This document shows, one piece after another, positions 33,817 to 45,192 of a stretch of DNA of 64,000 nucleotides; positions within the stretch are counted from its first letter, which is position 1, and each line of letters starts with the position of its first letter. The notes beneath the pieces are model-generated. The model did no database searches, was not told the origin of the DNA, and was given only the letters and a program-made list of their open reading frames with translations. Position numbers and translations under genes: made by a program. Location of the stretch: positions 1 to 64,000 of the forward strand of contig NZ_JACADJ010000002.1 of the NCBI RefSeq assembly GCF_013389365.1. The letters are read 5' to 3'. The stretch comes from Desulfobacter latus (GTDB taxonomy: Bacteria; Desulfobacterota; Desulfobacteria; Desulfobacterales; Desulfobacteraceae).

Positions 33817-36672
33817 ATGTCCCGAACTCTCTTTTCACACGCCTATGGAGAAACTGAAAGCAGCAGGAAACGGCTTGCTGTTCAAGCGGCAACCTTTATT
33901 GTCATGCTGATGGCCTTTTATATCGGCTCATTTTACAATTTTCTGCTTTTTCATACCCTTGCCGAAATGTTTGCGGTGGTAACCGCCTGCAGTATTTTCA
34001 TGGTTACCTGGAATGCCCGGCCCTTTTTCAAAGAGAAATCATTTTTCTCTTTTGTGGGAATCGCTTATCTTTTTGTGGGGATATTGGATCTGACACACAC
34101 CATGACATATAAAGGGGTCAATATCCTGCCGGGCATTGATCCCAATGTGCCGACCCAGTTGTGGATATCAGCCCGCTACCTTGAAAGCGTTTCTTTGTTA
34201 GGGGCATTTTTTTTATTTAAAAGCCGGATCAAGGCTCAAATTTATCTCTTTGGTTTTTCTGCAGCCACGCTTTTAATTCTGCTCTCCATTTTCCACTGGC
34301 AGATATTTCCCGACTGCTATCTTGAAGATGCCGGGGGGCTGACCGCATTCAAAAAAAACAGCGAATACATCATCTGCCTGATTTTGGGGCTGGCGCTGTC
34401 AGCACTTCAGCACAACCGGAACCGGTTCGAGAGTACGCTTTTCAACTGGCTGCAGGCATCCATCATCGTTACCATTATTTCTGAACTGCTGTTTACAACC
34501 TATGTCGGGGTGTATGGGCCGGCCATTATGCTGGGACATTATTTCAAGATCGTCTCCTATTATTGCCTTTACAAAGCCCTGATTGAAACCGGTCTTTCAA
34601 GGCCTTACAGTACATTGTTCAAAAATCTTACCGACAGCAGGGAGAGTTATCAGGCCTTGTTTTCAAATATGATTGATGGGTTTGCCAGACACCGGGTGAT
34701 TTGGGATAAAAACGGGATACCCGCGGATTATGAATTTCTGGAAACCAATCCCGCGTTTGAAGAACTGACCGGTTTTAAAAATGTGGTCGGCAAAAGGGTC
34801 AAACAGTTGATGCCGGACATCGAAAAGGACCCGGTCAATTGGATTGCCGTTTTCGGTAAGGTGGCCATGGACGGTAAGCCTGTTCGTATTGAGGGGCGCT
34901 CAGACCAGCTTGGAAAATGGTTTTCCGTTAACGCATATTGTGTCAGGCACGGCGAATTTGTTACGATTATTGAAGATATCACAGAAAAAAAACAAGCCCT
35001 TGATGCCCTTTTTGTTCAAAGTGAGTGGCTTAAAACCACATTAAACAGCATTGGAGACGGTGTCATCTCAACCGATGAAAACAGGCGGATTTCATTTATT
35101 AATCCTGTTGCAGAAAAGCTCACCGGGTGGGCGCAGGCGGATGCATTAGGAAAAAGAATTGAAGAGGTGTTTTCCATAGACCTGGAATCCCGGAATTGTT
35201 CATATACACAGATACAGGAACTCTATGTTCCCGAGGATTTACCGATGCCGCTTGCCTGCAAAGGGATGCTGGTGCGGCGGGACGATACCCGGATTCCGGT
35301 TGAAGAGACCATCAGCCGGCTTGAAAATGAAAAAAAAGAGGTAACTGGGCTTGTGTTCGTATTTCGCGATATCAGCGTGCAGCAGGAGTACCAGAAAAAG
35401 CTTAAAAATGCCAATGAACGTCTCGAAGAAAAAATTGAGGAGCGGACCCGTTCCCTGTACCAGACCATCAAGCGCCTTGAAGAAGAGATTGAACTGCGCA
35501 TGGACGCAGAAACCCGGTATCACAATTCCCATAAAGAGATGCTGGCCCGGGCGGGCCAGCTCAGGGCACTGGCCGGAAAGCTTACCATGGCCGAGCAGGC
35601 AGAACGCAGGCGGGTGGCAAAAATTCTGCATGACGGTATCCAGCAGTATATGGCTGCAGCCAAGCTGCATTTAAGTGGTCTGGAACGACAACTCCAGGAC
35701 CCGCAGCTCAGTGACGCGGCTAAAAAAATAGAAGAAACCATCGGCACCTGCATCCAGATGGCGCGCTCATTAAGCGCGGACTTAAGTCCGCCGGCACTTT
35801 ACAGGGGCGGGCTGATTTCCGGTTTAAAATGGCTTGCCGGTCGAATGCAGGAACGTCATCAATTTCATATGGATTTTACATCACAAATATCCGGCGTGTC
35901 ACTTTCCGAAGATATTGTGCTGCTGGTGTTTGAGTCGGTTCGCGAGCTGCTATTTAATGCGGTCAAATATGCCGGAACATCAGCGGCCAAAGTAAGGCTT
36001 AAAAAAGAGGGTGAGGATCATCTTTGTCTCAGTGTCCAAGATGAGGGCAAGGGATTTGATCCCTCCGGCATTACTGTTTCCAATAATATGAATCAGGGAC
36101 TTGGCCTGTTCAGCATTCAGGAGCGGATTCAATTGATCGGCGGAACCTTTAAGATCACAAGCAGCCCGGGCCGTGGCAGCCGGTTTGATATTGTCTTGCC
36201 GTATGAACAGGAAACAAAAACGTCCATTTCAACAGATGATAACCCTGCGAACAACTCTGCCGCCCCTAATGATAATGCTGTCGGGAAGCGGTCATCGGAA
36301 AAAGATATCCGGGTGTTGCTGGCAGACGATCATGCGATTTTTCGTAAAGGCGTATTCCAGGCCCTTAAGGAAACTGCCGGTATCCAGTTAATCGGCCAGG
36401 CCCATGATGGCATGGAGATTGTGGAGTTGGCCGGGAAATTAAAGCCCGATGCGATCCTCATGGATATCAATATGCCGGGCATGAACGGCATTGAAGCCAC
36501 CCGCCGTATTTATAAGGCGCACCCTGAAATAAAAATTCTGGCCCTGTCCATGTATGAGAAAGAAGCGTATGCCCGGGACATTATTTCTGCCGGTGCCGTA
36601 AATTTTATTAGTAAAGGGTGTACTGCTTCCGAGATGGTGGCGGCCATTCAGAAGGCTGTAACGGTTGTTTAA
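33817..36672 (+). CDS. MASE3-PAS-PAS NarX-type sensor kinase with C-terminal receiver
   Basis: 951 residues. An N-terminal membrane sensor of the MASE3 type (about eight hydrophobic segments, 20-265; motif LDLTHTMTYKGVNILPG), two PAS domains (about 280-390 and 400-525), a coiled coil (NERLEEKIEERTRSLYQTIK), HisKA_3 with His605 in RRVAKILHDGIQQYM, HATPase with ELLFNAVKYA and GLGLFSIQERI, and a receiver with ADDH and Asp883 in LMDINMPGMNG. The receiver is NarL-like but lacks an output domain, so phosphate may be relayed to the adjacent NarL regulator. Ligand unknown. Weak ribosome-binding site, so coupling to the upstream gene is likely. Confidence 0.88.
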   Translation: MSRTLFSHAYGETESSRKRLAVQAATFIVMLMAFYIGSFYNFLLFHTLAEMFAVVTACSIFMVTWNARPFFKEKSFFSFVGIAYLFVGILDLTHTMTYKGVNILPGIDPNVPTQLWISARYLESVSLLGAFFLFKSRIKAQIYLFGFSAATLLILLSIFHWQIFPDCYLEDAGGLTAFKKNSEYIICLILGLALSALQHNRNRFESTLFNWLQASIIVTIISELLFTTYVGVYGPAIMLGHYFKIVSYYCLYKALIETGLSRPYSTLFKNLTDSRESYQALFSNMIDGFARHRVIWDKNGIPADYEFLETNPAFEELTGFKNVVGKRVKQLMPDIEKDPVNWIAVFGKVAMDGKPVRIEGRSDQLGKWFSVNAYCVRHGEFVTIIEDITEKKQALDALFVQSEWLKTTLNSIGDGVISTDENRRISFINPVAEKLTGWAQADALGKRIEEVFSIDLESRNCSYTQIQELYVPEDLPMPLACKGMLVRRDDTRIPVEETISRLENEKKEVTGLVFVFRDISVQQEYQKKLKNANERLEEKIEERTRSLYQTIKRLEEEIELRMDAETRYHNSHKEMLARAGQLRALAGKLTMAEQAERRRVAKILHDGIQQYMAAAKLHLSGLERQLQDPQLSDAAKKIEETIGTCIQMARSLSADLSPPALYRGGLISGLKWLAGRMQERHQFHMDFTSQISGVSLSEDIVLLVFESVRELLFNAVKYAGTSAAKVRLKKEGEDHLCLSVQDEGKGFDPSGITVSNNMNQGLGLFSIQERIQLIGGTFKITSSPGRGSRFDIVLPYEQETKTSISTDDNPANNSAAPNDNAVGKRSSEKDIRVLLADDHAIFRKGVFQALKETAGIQLIGQAHDGMEIVELAGKLKPDAILMDINMPGMNGIEATRRIYKAHPEIKILALSMYEKEAYARDIISAGAVNFISKGCTASEMVAAIQKAVTVV

Positions 36673-36785
36673 AAATATGAAGGATGCCAAAATTTGTCAT
36701 ATTAAGGCAACATTTGACTATATTTTTGCTAACAGTTGAGAACCCAAAAAAAAATCGGACATGTCCAAGTATGGGAGGAATATCC

Positions 36786-38219
36786 TTGAGCGAAAAAAAA
36801 ACATTTGATCTTTTGGTGTTGGGCGGCGGACCAGGGGGCTACACAGCGGCATTCCGTGCCGCTGATCTCGGCCTCCATGTCTGTTTGGTGGAAAACAGAA
36901 AGCAGCTTGGCGGTGTCTGCCTCAACGCTGGCTGCATCCCTTCAAAGACCCTGCTGCATTGTGCCAAGGTCATTGAAGAAGCCCGGAATATAACAGCATT
37001 CGGCATCGGGTATGGGCCGCCCGATATTAATCTTAACGATCTGCGCGCCAAAAAGAATGCGGTGATAAAACAGCTCACCGACGGCCTGGACGGACTGGCC
37101 AAATCACGGAAGGTTGTCCGATTCTCCGGTACCGGGGTGTTTGAGGACCGGCATACCCTGAAGGTCACGACGGCGCAGGGTGAAGAGCAGATCCGGTTTG
37201 AGCGGTGTATCGTGGCCACAGGGTCCAGGCCGGTGACACTGCCGGATCAACCGGATCACCCCTTGATCTGGGATGCCGCCGATGCCCTGGATCTTAATTT
37301 TATTCCCAAACGCCTGCTGGTGGTGGGCGGGGGCGTCATCGGCCTTGAAATGGCGCAGGTTTATCATGCTTTGGGATCGGAAATTACCATTGTGGAAATG
37401 GCGGACCGGATTCTTCCGCCGGCGGACAAGGATTTGGTTCAGCCGCTTTTTCTCAAGCTCAAAAAGCTATACACCATTCTGACCCGGGCAAAGGTCACCG
37501 GTATCAGTACGGAAGACGAGGCGGTGACCGTGGGTGTTGAACAGGCTGGGGAGGACAAGACCGGGGAATACGATGCTGTTCTCGTGGCTGTGGGCCGCAG
37601 GCCCAACAGCGGGCGTATCGGCCTTGAAAATACCGGTTTGAGCACTGACCCGAACGGGTTTATCCGGGTGGATCAGCGGCAGCGCACCGAAATTGACAAT
37701 ATTTTCGCCGTCGGCGACCTGGTGGGAGAGCCCATGCTTGCTCACAAGGCCACCCACCAGGGAAAAGTAGCCGCCGAAGTCTGTGCAGGCCGCGCTGCTG
37801 CCTTTGACGCCATGGGCATTCCCTCGGTAGCCTACACCATTCCCGAGGTGGCCTGGGTCGGTTTGACGGAAACAGCCGCCAAAGAAAACAATATTGAATA
37901 CGAAAAGGGGAAATTTCCCTGGGGCGCCAGCAGCCGGGCCCTGTCAGCGGATGCGGCAATCGGGACCACCAAGGTTTTGTTCTCCAAAGAAACCGGTCGG
38001 CTCGTAGGGGCCGGCATCTGCGGCATCAATAGTGGTGAACTCATTCAGGAAGCAGTGCTGGCCCTGGAAATGGGGGCGAATGCCCGGGATATCGCCAGGA
38101 CCATCCATGCCCATCCCACCCTGTCGGAAACATTTGCCTTTGCCTCTGAAATGGTGGACGGTTCCATCACCGATGCCATGATGCCCCCTGGAAAAAAAGG
38201 TCAACGTAAAGAGGTCTGA
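36786..38219 (+). CDS. lpdA: Dihydrolipoyl dehydrogenase (E3)
   Basis: 477-residue FAD-dependent disulfide oxidoreductase that reoxidises dihydrolipoamide in 2-oxoacid dehydrogenase or glycine cleavage complexes. Visible: FAD-binding LGGGPGGYTAAFRAADLG, redox-active Cys45/Cys50 (GGVCLNAGCIPSK), NAD-binding VVGGGVIGLEMAQVYHALG, FAD motif IDNIFAVGDLVG, and the dimer-interface pair HAHPTLSE. The TTG at 36786 is chosen because GGGAGGA lies six bases before it; 34 upstream codons carry no homology. No E1 or E2 genes are adjacent, so the partner complex is unknown. Confidence 0.92.
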   Translation: MSEKKTFDLLVLGGGPGGYTAAFRAADLGLHVCLVENRKQLGGVCLNAGCIPSKTLLHCAKVIEEARNITAFGIGYGPPDINLNDLRAKKNAVIKQLTDGLDGLAKSRKVVRFSGTGVFEDRHTLKVTTAQGEEQIRFERCIVATGSRPVTLPDQPDHPLIWDAADALDLNFIPKRLLVVGGGVIGLEMAQVYHALGSEITIVEMADRILPPADKDLVQPLFLKLKKLYTILTRAKVTGISTEDEAVTVGVEQAGEDKTGEYDAVLVAVGRRPNSGRIGLENTGLSTDPNGFIRVDQRQRTEIDNIFAVGDLVGEPMLAHKATHQGKVAAEVCAGRAAAFDAMGIPSVAYTIPEVAWVGLTETAAKENNIEYEKGKFPWGASSRALSADAAIGTTKVLFSKETGRLVGAGICGINSGELIQEAVLALEMGANARDIARTIHAHPTLSETFAFASEMVDGSITDAMMPPGKKGQRKEV

Positions 38220-38434
38220 ATTTTGAAAGGTCAGGCACTATATCGGATAGTCGAGACAGCATATGATGATGCCAGTCAAGGTGTTGTTATCACCAAAAAC
38301 TGGATTATCGAGTTACAGCTTTATTTCATCAGATATACAGGTTTTTACGGATTCATTTATCGGCCTGCAAAGACTATCCTTTCCGTATACCAAATTTATT
38401 CAATCTGTTCGACTCAGATGGAGAAAATAATGGC

Positions 38435-39043
38435 ATGAACCTACACAGTACCTTATCAAAGCTGTTTATCAAAGGCCTTTCCATCGTGCTGCCCATTGCT
38501 GTTGCATTGTATGTTATGGTGTGGATGATCCGCAGTTCCGAAGGAGCGGTAAAAGGTATATTGACCACGATACTGCCGCCGGGGGCTTATATTCCCGGTA
38601 TGGGTCTTTTAACGATCATTGCACTGGTTTTTGTTGCCGGATTGCTCATGTACCCCTGGCTGACCCGCAAACTCTTCAGGACAGCCGACAAAACCCTGCG
38701 TAAAATTCCGCTTTTCGGCAATGTGTATGCCCCTGTCAAGGATTTAATGGGGCTGGTGGGCGGTGATATGGAAAAAAAATTAGGCAGGCCGGTGATGGTC
38801 ACCGTTCCTAATACAAATATGGAAACCCTGGGATTCGTTACAAGAGAAGGGACTGATGGTCTTCCCGAGGGTTTTTTGCCGGATGACCACCTGGTGGTGT
38901 ACGTCCAGTGGAGTTCTCAGATCGGAGGGTATTGTTTTATCGTTCCCAAGAACAGTGTCCGTTATCTGGATATCTCCATAGAAGAGGGAATGCGCTGGTC
39001 TTTGACGGCCGGACTTTCCGCCCCTGAATCACAGGATACATAG
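38435..39043 (+). CDS. DUF502-family membrane protein
   Basis: 202 residues with two N-terminal membrane helices (LFIKGLSIVLPIAVALYVMV and GMGLLTIIALVFVAGLLMYP) and a soluble domain. The sequence IPLFGNVYAPVKDLMGLVGG and TREGTDGLPEG are typical of DUF502, a family of unknown function that is common in proteobacteria and plants. The 215 bases before it hold only a doubtful TTG-started open frame. Its position upstream of chaB and the N-ATPase may mean a link to ion transport; nothing in the sequence proves it. Confidence 0.8.
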   Translation: MNLHSTLSKLFIKGLSIVLPIAVALYVMVWMIRSSEGAVKGILTTILPPGAYIPGMGLLTIIALVFVAGLLMYPWLTRKLFRTADKTLRKIPLFGNVYAPVKDLMGLVGGDMEKKLGRPVMVTVPNTNMETLGFVTREGTDGLPEGFLPDDHLVVYVQWSSQIGGYCFIVPKNSVRYLDISIEEGMRWSLTAGLSAPESQDT

Positions 39044-39105
39044 CCGTCCGGAGGCTAACGCTAGTCGGCGCTGATAAACGCAACAAACCATTGAGGAGCG
39101 GCGAT

Positions 39106-39330
39106 ATGCCTTATAAGAATTTGAATGATCTGCCGAAATCGGTTCGACAGGTACTGCCCAAACACGCTAGAGAAATCTATCTGGCGGCGTTTAACAATGC
39201 CTGGGAGCAGTATGAGGACCCCGAAGAGAGACAGGGAAACGATTCCCGGGAAGCAGTTTCTCATAAAATTGCCTGGACAGCAGTAAAACAGAAATATAAA
39301 AAAGGGGAACACAACTGGCAACCCAAGTAG
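39106..39330 (+). CDS. chaB: ChaB-family cation transport regulator-like protein
   Basis: 74 residues: MPYKNLNDLPKSVRQVLPKH and SHKIAWTAVKQKYKKGEHNW are hallmarks of ChaB, a small helical protein first linked to the ChaA Na+(Ca2+)/H+ antiporter in E. coli. GAGGAG eight bases before the ATG at 39106 fixes the start. It precedes atpD of the N-ATPase by 73 bases in the same direction. Placement next to a sodium-type ATPase and an antiporter downstream fits a role in cation balance, but its biochemical job is not established. Confidence 0.88.
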   Translation: MPYKNLNDLPKSVRQVLPKHAREIYLAAFNNAWEQYEDPEERQGNDSREAVSHKIAWTAVKQKYKKGEHNWQPK

Positions 39331-39382
39331 CGCATTTAAGGAAGATAACAACTGAACGGCAGTAGATTTGATAATTATTTGA

Positions 39383-41182
<1,800 letters not shown>

Positions 41183-41190
<8 letters not shown>

Positions 41191-41479
41191 TACAAACGAA
41201 GGCAAAGAATTTTCAAAAATCATTGAAAAAAAGCAGAAACGCAAACTGGCTGCCCGCAAAGATGCGCAGCATCCTGTTTGGTTCGGCCTGGGCATGTTCG
41301 GCCTGGTGGGATGGTCTGTGGCGATCCCCACCATCCTGGGCACGTTTCTGGGGCTTTGGCTGGACAAAACCTGGCCGGGCCGGCCGTCCTGGACATTGAC
41401 CCTGCTGTTGACCGGCGTTATGGTCGGGTGCTGGAATGCATGGTACTGGGTAAAACGCGAAAGCCGGAAAAAAGAGTAG
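41183..41479 (+). CDS. atpQ: N-ATPase accessory subunit AtpQ (AtpI-like)
   Basis: 98 residues from ATG 41183, which overlaps the atpC stop by eight bases. A charged N-terminus is followed by two membrane helices, WFGLGMFGLVGWSVAIPTIL and TLTLLLTGVMVGCWNAWYWV, the pattern of AtpI-type proteins. In N-ATPase operons the gene between atpC and atpR is called atpQ and is thought to help in assembly of the c-ring or in ion supply. Upstream codons in the same frame lie inside atpC and are not counted. Confidence 0.85.
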
Positions 41480-41548
41480 GCGATAACCCAGCAGGATATA
41501 ACCCAGAAAATGTGAAAAGAGCACTATCTAACAAAAAAAAGGATGCTG

Positions 41549-41854
41549 ATGATACCCGGTGATTTACAACAAGTGCTGTACTGCCTGCCTGCGGGTATGG
41601 TGATCGGAAGTTTCCATTTCGGGGGGCTGTGGCTGACCATACACCGGCTGACCGGTGAACGGTCCCGGGGGGTGATGTTTGCTGCGGGGTTTGTTTTGCG
41701 GTCTTTTGTCACACTCACCGCTGTTTTTATGGTGTCAGGCGGCGAATGGATTGGTATGACAGCATGCCTTGCCGGCATATTGATCATGCGCAAAATATGT
41801 ATTTTTAATCTTCGGCCCAAAGCGATCGGGTATACAAAAGGATCACTCAGATGA
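41549..41854 (+). CDS. atpR: N-ATPase accessory subunit AtpR
   Basis: About 101 residues, three membrane segments (LYCLPAGMVIGSFHFGGLWL, GVMFAAGFVLRSFVTLTAVF, GEWIGMTACLAGILIMRKIC). AtpR is found only in N-type ATPases; the buried Arg in FVLRSFVTL and charged residues in its helices have been proposed to interact with the c subunit carboxylate. AAGG six bases before ATG 41549 makes it a better start than the ATG at 41543. It overlaps atpB by four bases. Confidence 0.85.
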   Translation: MIPGDLQQVLYCLPAGMVIGSFHFGGLWLTIHRLTGERSRGVMFAAGFVLRSFVTLTAVFMVSGGEWIGMTACLAGILIMRKICIFNLRPKAIGYTKGSLR

Positions 41855-42588
41855 ATTTTATGGATATCAAGCAGATTACCCCGGACCAGGTGATATTTTT
41901 CCAATTTCATTTTATCACCTTGAACCTGACCATTGTGTTTACCTGGGCGGTCATGGCCGTACTGGTGATCGGGTCATGGCTCATCACCAGACAACTGTCC
42001 ACAGACCGGCAGATCAGTGCCTGGCAGAACATAATGGAAATGCTGGTTACCGGTATCCAGGACCAGATCAGTGAGATCAGCCGGCAGAAAGCAACCAGAT
42101 ATATGCCGTTTATCGGTACCCTGTTTATTTTTATTGCTTTTTGCAACCTGCTCACCGTGGTACCGGGATATGAATCGCCCACCGCATCCCTTTCCACCAC
42201 GGCGGCCCTGGCCATCTGCGTGTTCATTTCCGTGCCGCTGTTCGGCATTGCCCAAAAGGGCCTGGGTAATTATCTCAAACAGTATATTCAGCCCACGGTA
42301 TTTATGCTGCCCTTCAATATCATGGGCGAATTATCGCGGACCCTGGCCCTGGCGGTCCGGCTTTTCGGCAATATCATGAGCGGTTCAAAAATCGTGGCCA
42401 TTCTTTTGGCCATTATTCCCTTTGTTTTTCCGGTGATTCTGCAGTTGCTCGGACTTTTGACCGGGATGATTCAGGCCTATATTTTTGCCGTTCTGGCCAT
42501 GGTGTATATCGCATCCGCCACCCAGGTCCAGGACCAGAAGCAGACAGATAGAAAAAAAAACAACACGCGATCATCGCGTAACAATTAG
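41851..42588 (+). CDS. atpB: N-ATPase subunit a
   Basis: 245-residue membrane stator that forms the ion half-channels. The essential arginine is Arg170 in LALAVRLFGNIMSG; the preceding helix has FNIMGELSRT. About five or six membrane segments. It overlaps atpR by four bases. The polar C-terminal tail (TQVQDQKQTDRKKNNTRSSR) is an unusual, unstructured end that runs to within 17 bases of atpE. Confidence 0.93.
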   Translation: MNFMDIKQITPDQVIFFQFHFITLNLTIVFTWAVMAVLVIGSWLITRQLSTDRQISAWQNIMEMLVTGIQDQISEISRQKATRYMPFIGTLFIFIAFCNLLTVVPGYESPTASLSTTAALAICVFISVPLFGIAQKGLGNYLKQYIQPTVFMLPFNIMGELSRTLALAVRLFGNIMSGSKIVAILLAIIPFVFPVILQLLGLLTGMIQAYIFAVLAMVYIASATQVQDQKQTDRKKNNTRSSRNN

Positions 42589-42604
42589 TAAAGGAGAATT
42601 TAAT

Positions 42605-42880
42605 ATGAGCAGTATCAGTTTTATCGGTATGGCATCTGTTATCACAGCCGGCATTACCATTGCAGTGGGGGCCATCGGGCCGGCCATCGGGGAAGGCCGT
42701 GCCGTGGCAAGCGCCTTGAGCGCCATTGCCCAGCAGCCGGATGAAAAAAACACCATCACACGCACCTTGTTTGTGGGACTGGCAATGATCGAATCAACCG
42801 CCATATACTGTTTTGTGGTTTCCATGATCCTGTTGTTTGCCAACCCGTTCTGGGATTATGTGATTTCAGCTGCCAATTGA
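42605..42880 (+). CDS. atpE: N-ATPase subunit c with Na+-ligand signature
   Basis: 91-residue hairpin of two membrane helices joined by the polar loop AQQPDEKN. In helix 2 the ion-binding carboxylate Glu63 is followed by Ser64, Thr65 and Tyr68 (MIESTAIY), the pattern of Na+-binding c subunits such as that of Ilyobacter tartaricus. In helix 1 the position of the Na+-ligand Gln is Glu30 (GPAIGEGRA), giving two carboxylates per hairpin, as is common in N-ATPases. AAAGGAG precedes the ATG. Na+ use is likely but not proved by sequence; some N-type rings with two carboxylates have been discussed as H+-binding. Confidence 0.93.
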   Translation: MSSISFIGMASVITAGITIAVGAIGPAIGEGRAVASALSAIAQQPDEKNTITRTLFVGLAMIESTAIYCFVVSMILLFANPFWDYVISAAN

Positions 42881-42890
42881 GAGGGATATC

Positions 42891-43652
42891 ATGTTGATTG
42901 ATTGGTTTACAGTGGGGGCCCAGGTAGTGAATTTTTTGATTCTGTTGGTGCTGTTGAAAATATTTTTGTTCGACCGGATCAAACAGGCCATGGACCAGCG
43001 GGAAAACAATATCAAAGAACGCTTTGACAAGGCCGCGGAACAAAAAGCGGCTGCACAAGAGACCCAAAAAACCTTTGAAAAAAAGAGACAATCTTTGGAA
43101 GATGACCGGGATGCCAGGTTGAAAGAGGCGGACAAAGAAGCCAAAGAACGGCGGGACTCTTTGATCCAAGAGGCCCAAGAGGAAGTGGACGGGTTGAAAA
43201 AACAGTGGCGCAAAGCACTGGAACAGGAAAAAGCCTCTTTTTTTGACGGCTTTCAAAAAAAGGCGGCCCGTCTTATATTTGATACGGTGGAAAAAACCCT
43301 GTCCCATCTGGCTGATACCCGGGTCCAGGACCAGGCAGTGAAAAAGTTTTTGTCCCGGTTTGAAGAACTGGACAAAGCAGATCTGCCGCAAAAGGCGGAA
43401 ACAAAGCCGCAGGTGACGACGGGATTTGAACTGTCCGAAAACCAGCAGAAATCCATTCAAAAAGCATTGTCGCAAAAGCTGCCGAATTTGGGAAATATTG
43501 CATTTGAGGTCAGACCGGAACTGGTGTTCGGGATTGCAGTTGCCGCCGGCGGCAAAAAAATGACCTGGCATGCCCACGATTATGTCGGCGCCCTGGAAAA
43601 ACAGATGGACCAGGCCATTGAAAGAAAAGATCATGAACCGGAAAAACAATGA
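42891..43652 (+). CDS. atpF: N-ATPase subunit b with delta-like C-terminal domain
   Basis: 253 residues: one N-terminal membrane helix ([20 protein letters not shown]), a long Lys/Glu-rich coiled coil (40-130) and a C-terminal domain (about 180-245; [40 protein letters not shown]) that resembles the C-terminal part of subunit delta/OSCP. This would explain why no atpH gene is present in the operon. Ordinary subunit b is about 160 residues. The end overlaps atpA by 20 bases. Confidence 0.9.
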   Translation: MLIDWFTVGAQVVNFLILLVLLKIFLFDRIKQAMDQRENNIKERFDKAAEQKAAAQETQKTFEKKRQSLEDDRDARLKEADKEAKERRDSLIQEAQEEVDGLKKQWRKALEQEKASFFDGFQKKAARLIFDTVEKTLSHLADTRVQDQAVKKFLSRFEELDKADLPQKAETKPQVTTGFELSENQQKSIQKALSQKLPNLGNIAFEVRPELVFGIAVAAGGKKMTWHAHDYVGALEKQMDQAIERKDHEPEKQ

Positions 43653-45192
43653 ATTAGCACAGGTCATGGATGATTTTGTATCCACCATGGCCGCCATACT
43701 GGACAGCCATAATCCTGCACTGCATGCGCGCGATTTTGGCCGCATTGCATCCATCAGTTCGGGCATCATAACCGTGGCGGGTCTCAAAGGCGTGCAGTCC
43801 GAGGAGCTGCTGGTGTGTCCGCCGAATGCATATGGCATGGCATTTGATCTGGACATGGACCTCATTGGGGTGATCATGCTGGATGAAACCGATACCCTGC
43901 GTGCCGGCGACGAGGTGAACCGCACGGAAAAGGTGATGTCCGTTCCCACGGGGGACGCACTTATCGGCCGGGTGGTGGATGCAAGGGGAAAACCCCTTGA
44001 CGGCAAACAATCCCTTTCAGCGACATCCCTTATGCCGGTGGAACAGCCGGCCCCGGAAATCATGGACCGTGCTCCGGTGGACACCCCTTTGCAGACAGGC
44101 ATCACCGTCATCGATACATTGATCCCCATCGGCAGAGGACAGCGAGAACTGATACTGGGGGACCGGCAGACCGGAAAAACCGCCATTGCGCTGGATACCA
44201 TCGCCAACCAGAAGGGAAAGGATGTGATCTGCATCTACTGCGGTATCGGCAAGCGGGGATCCGCACTTGCCAAGGTCATTGCCGAACTCAAGAAAAGAGA
44301 TGCCATGTCTTATTCCTTTGCCGTGGTTTCCACGGAAGAAGATCCGCCGGGCCTGCAGTTTATGGCCCCTTATACGGCCACAGCCATGGCCGAGCATTTC
44401 ATGCACCAGGGAAAAGATGTCCTGATTGTATATGATGATCTGACCCGCCATGCCCGGGCCTATCGCGAGTTGTCCCTGCTGCTGCGCCGCCCCCCCGGCA
44501 GAGAAGCCTATCCCGGTGATATCTTTTATATTCATGCCCGGCTGCTCGAACGCTCCACGCATCTGATTGCAGACAAGGGCGGGGGCTCTTTGAGTGCCCT
44601 GCCCATCATTGAAACCGAAGCACAAAATATTTCCGCATACATTCCCACAAACCTGATTTCCATCACCGACGGGCAGATTTATCTGTCACCGCTGTTTTTC
44701 AGAGAAGGCATACTACCGGCCGTGGATGTGGGAAAATCCGTATCTCGTGTGGGAGGCAAAGCTCAGCTGCCGGCCTACCGAACGGTTGCCGGAGACCTGC
44801 GCCTGACCTATTCCCAGTTTGAAGAACTGGAATCATTTTCAAGGTTCGGTGCCCGCCTGGATGAAGCTACCCGTAAAAAACTGTCCAGGGGACGCAGGAT
44901 ACGCGAAATCTTGAAGCAGTACCGGTATTCCCCGCTGCCGGCAGCGGACCAGATTGCCGTATTGATTGCCTTGACCCACGGGGTATTGGATGATATTGAA
45001 CTGGCTGATATTTCTGATGCCCAGAAGAACATACGAAAGGCTGCCAACACCGACCACCAGGGGGTAATGGAAAAAATCACCGCCGGGGAAAAAATTGATG
45101 AAAAAGCCATTGACACCCTTGTTAAAGCCGCGCAAGATGCCGTAAAACCCCTCAAAAAAGAAGACGCTGATGCAGACCCTGGAACAGCTTAA
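43633..45192 (+). CDS. atpA: N-ATPase subunit alpha
   Basis: 519 residues from ATG 43633. P-loop GDRQTGKT at 176-183, followed by the alpha-type [40 protein letters not shown] and [17 protein letters not shown]. Non-catalytic nucleotide-binding subunit of the head. The N-terminus overlaps atpF by 20 bases and the C-terminus overlaps atpG by 23 bases, so the last three genes are tightly coupled. An ATG at 43666 is a possible later start. Confidence 0.94.
   Translation: MNRKNNELAQVMDDFVSTMAAILDSHNPALHARDFGRIASISSGIITVAGLKGVQSEELLVCPPNAYGMAFDLDMDLIGVIMLDETDTLRAGDEVNRTEKVMSVPTGDALIGRVVDARGKPLDGKQSLSATSLMPVEQPAPEIMDRAPVDTPLQTGITVIDTLIPIGRGQRELILGDRQTGKTAIALDTIANQKGKDVICIYCGIGKRGSALAKVIAELKKRDAMSYSFAVVSTEEDPPGLQFMAPYTATAMAEHFMHQGKDVLIVYDDLTRHARAYRELSLLLRRPPGREAYPGDIFYIHARLLERSTHLIADKGGGSLSALPIIETEAQNISAYIPTNLISITDGQIYLSPLFFREGILPAVDVGKSVSRVGGKAQLPAYRTVAGDLRLTYSQFEELESFSRFGARLDEATRKKLSRGRRIREILKQYRYSPLPAADQIAVLIALTHGVLDDIELADISDAQKNIRKAANTDHQGVMEKITAGEKIDEKAIDTLVKAAQDAVKPLKKEDADADPGTA

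Noticed and set aside
38223-38438. 71-codon TTG-started frame between lpdA and the DUF502 gene
   Set aside because: Weak AGAGG signal only, overlaps the next start, protein text has no family features; may be leader RNA.
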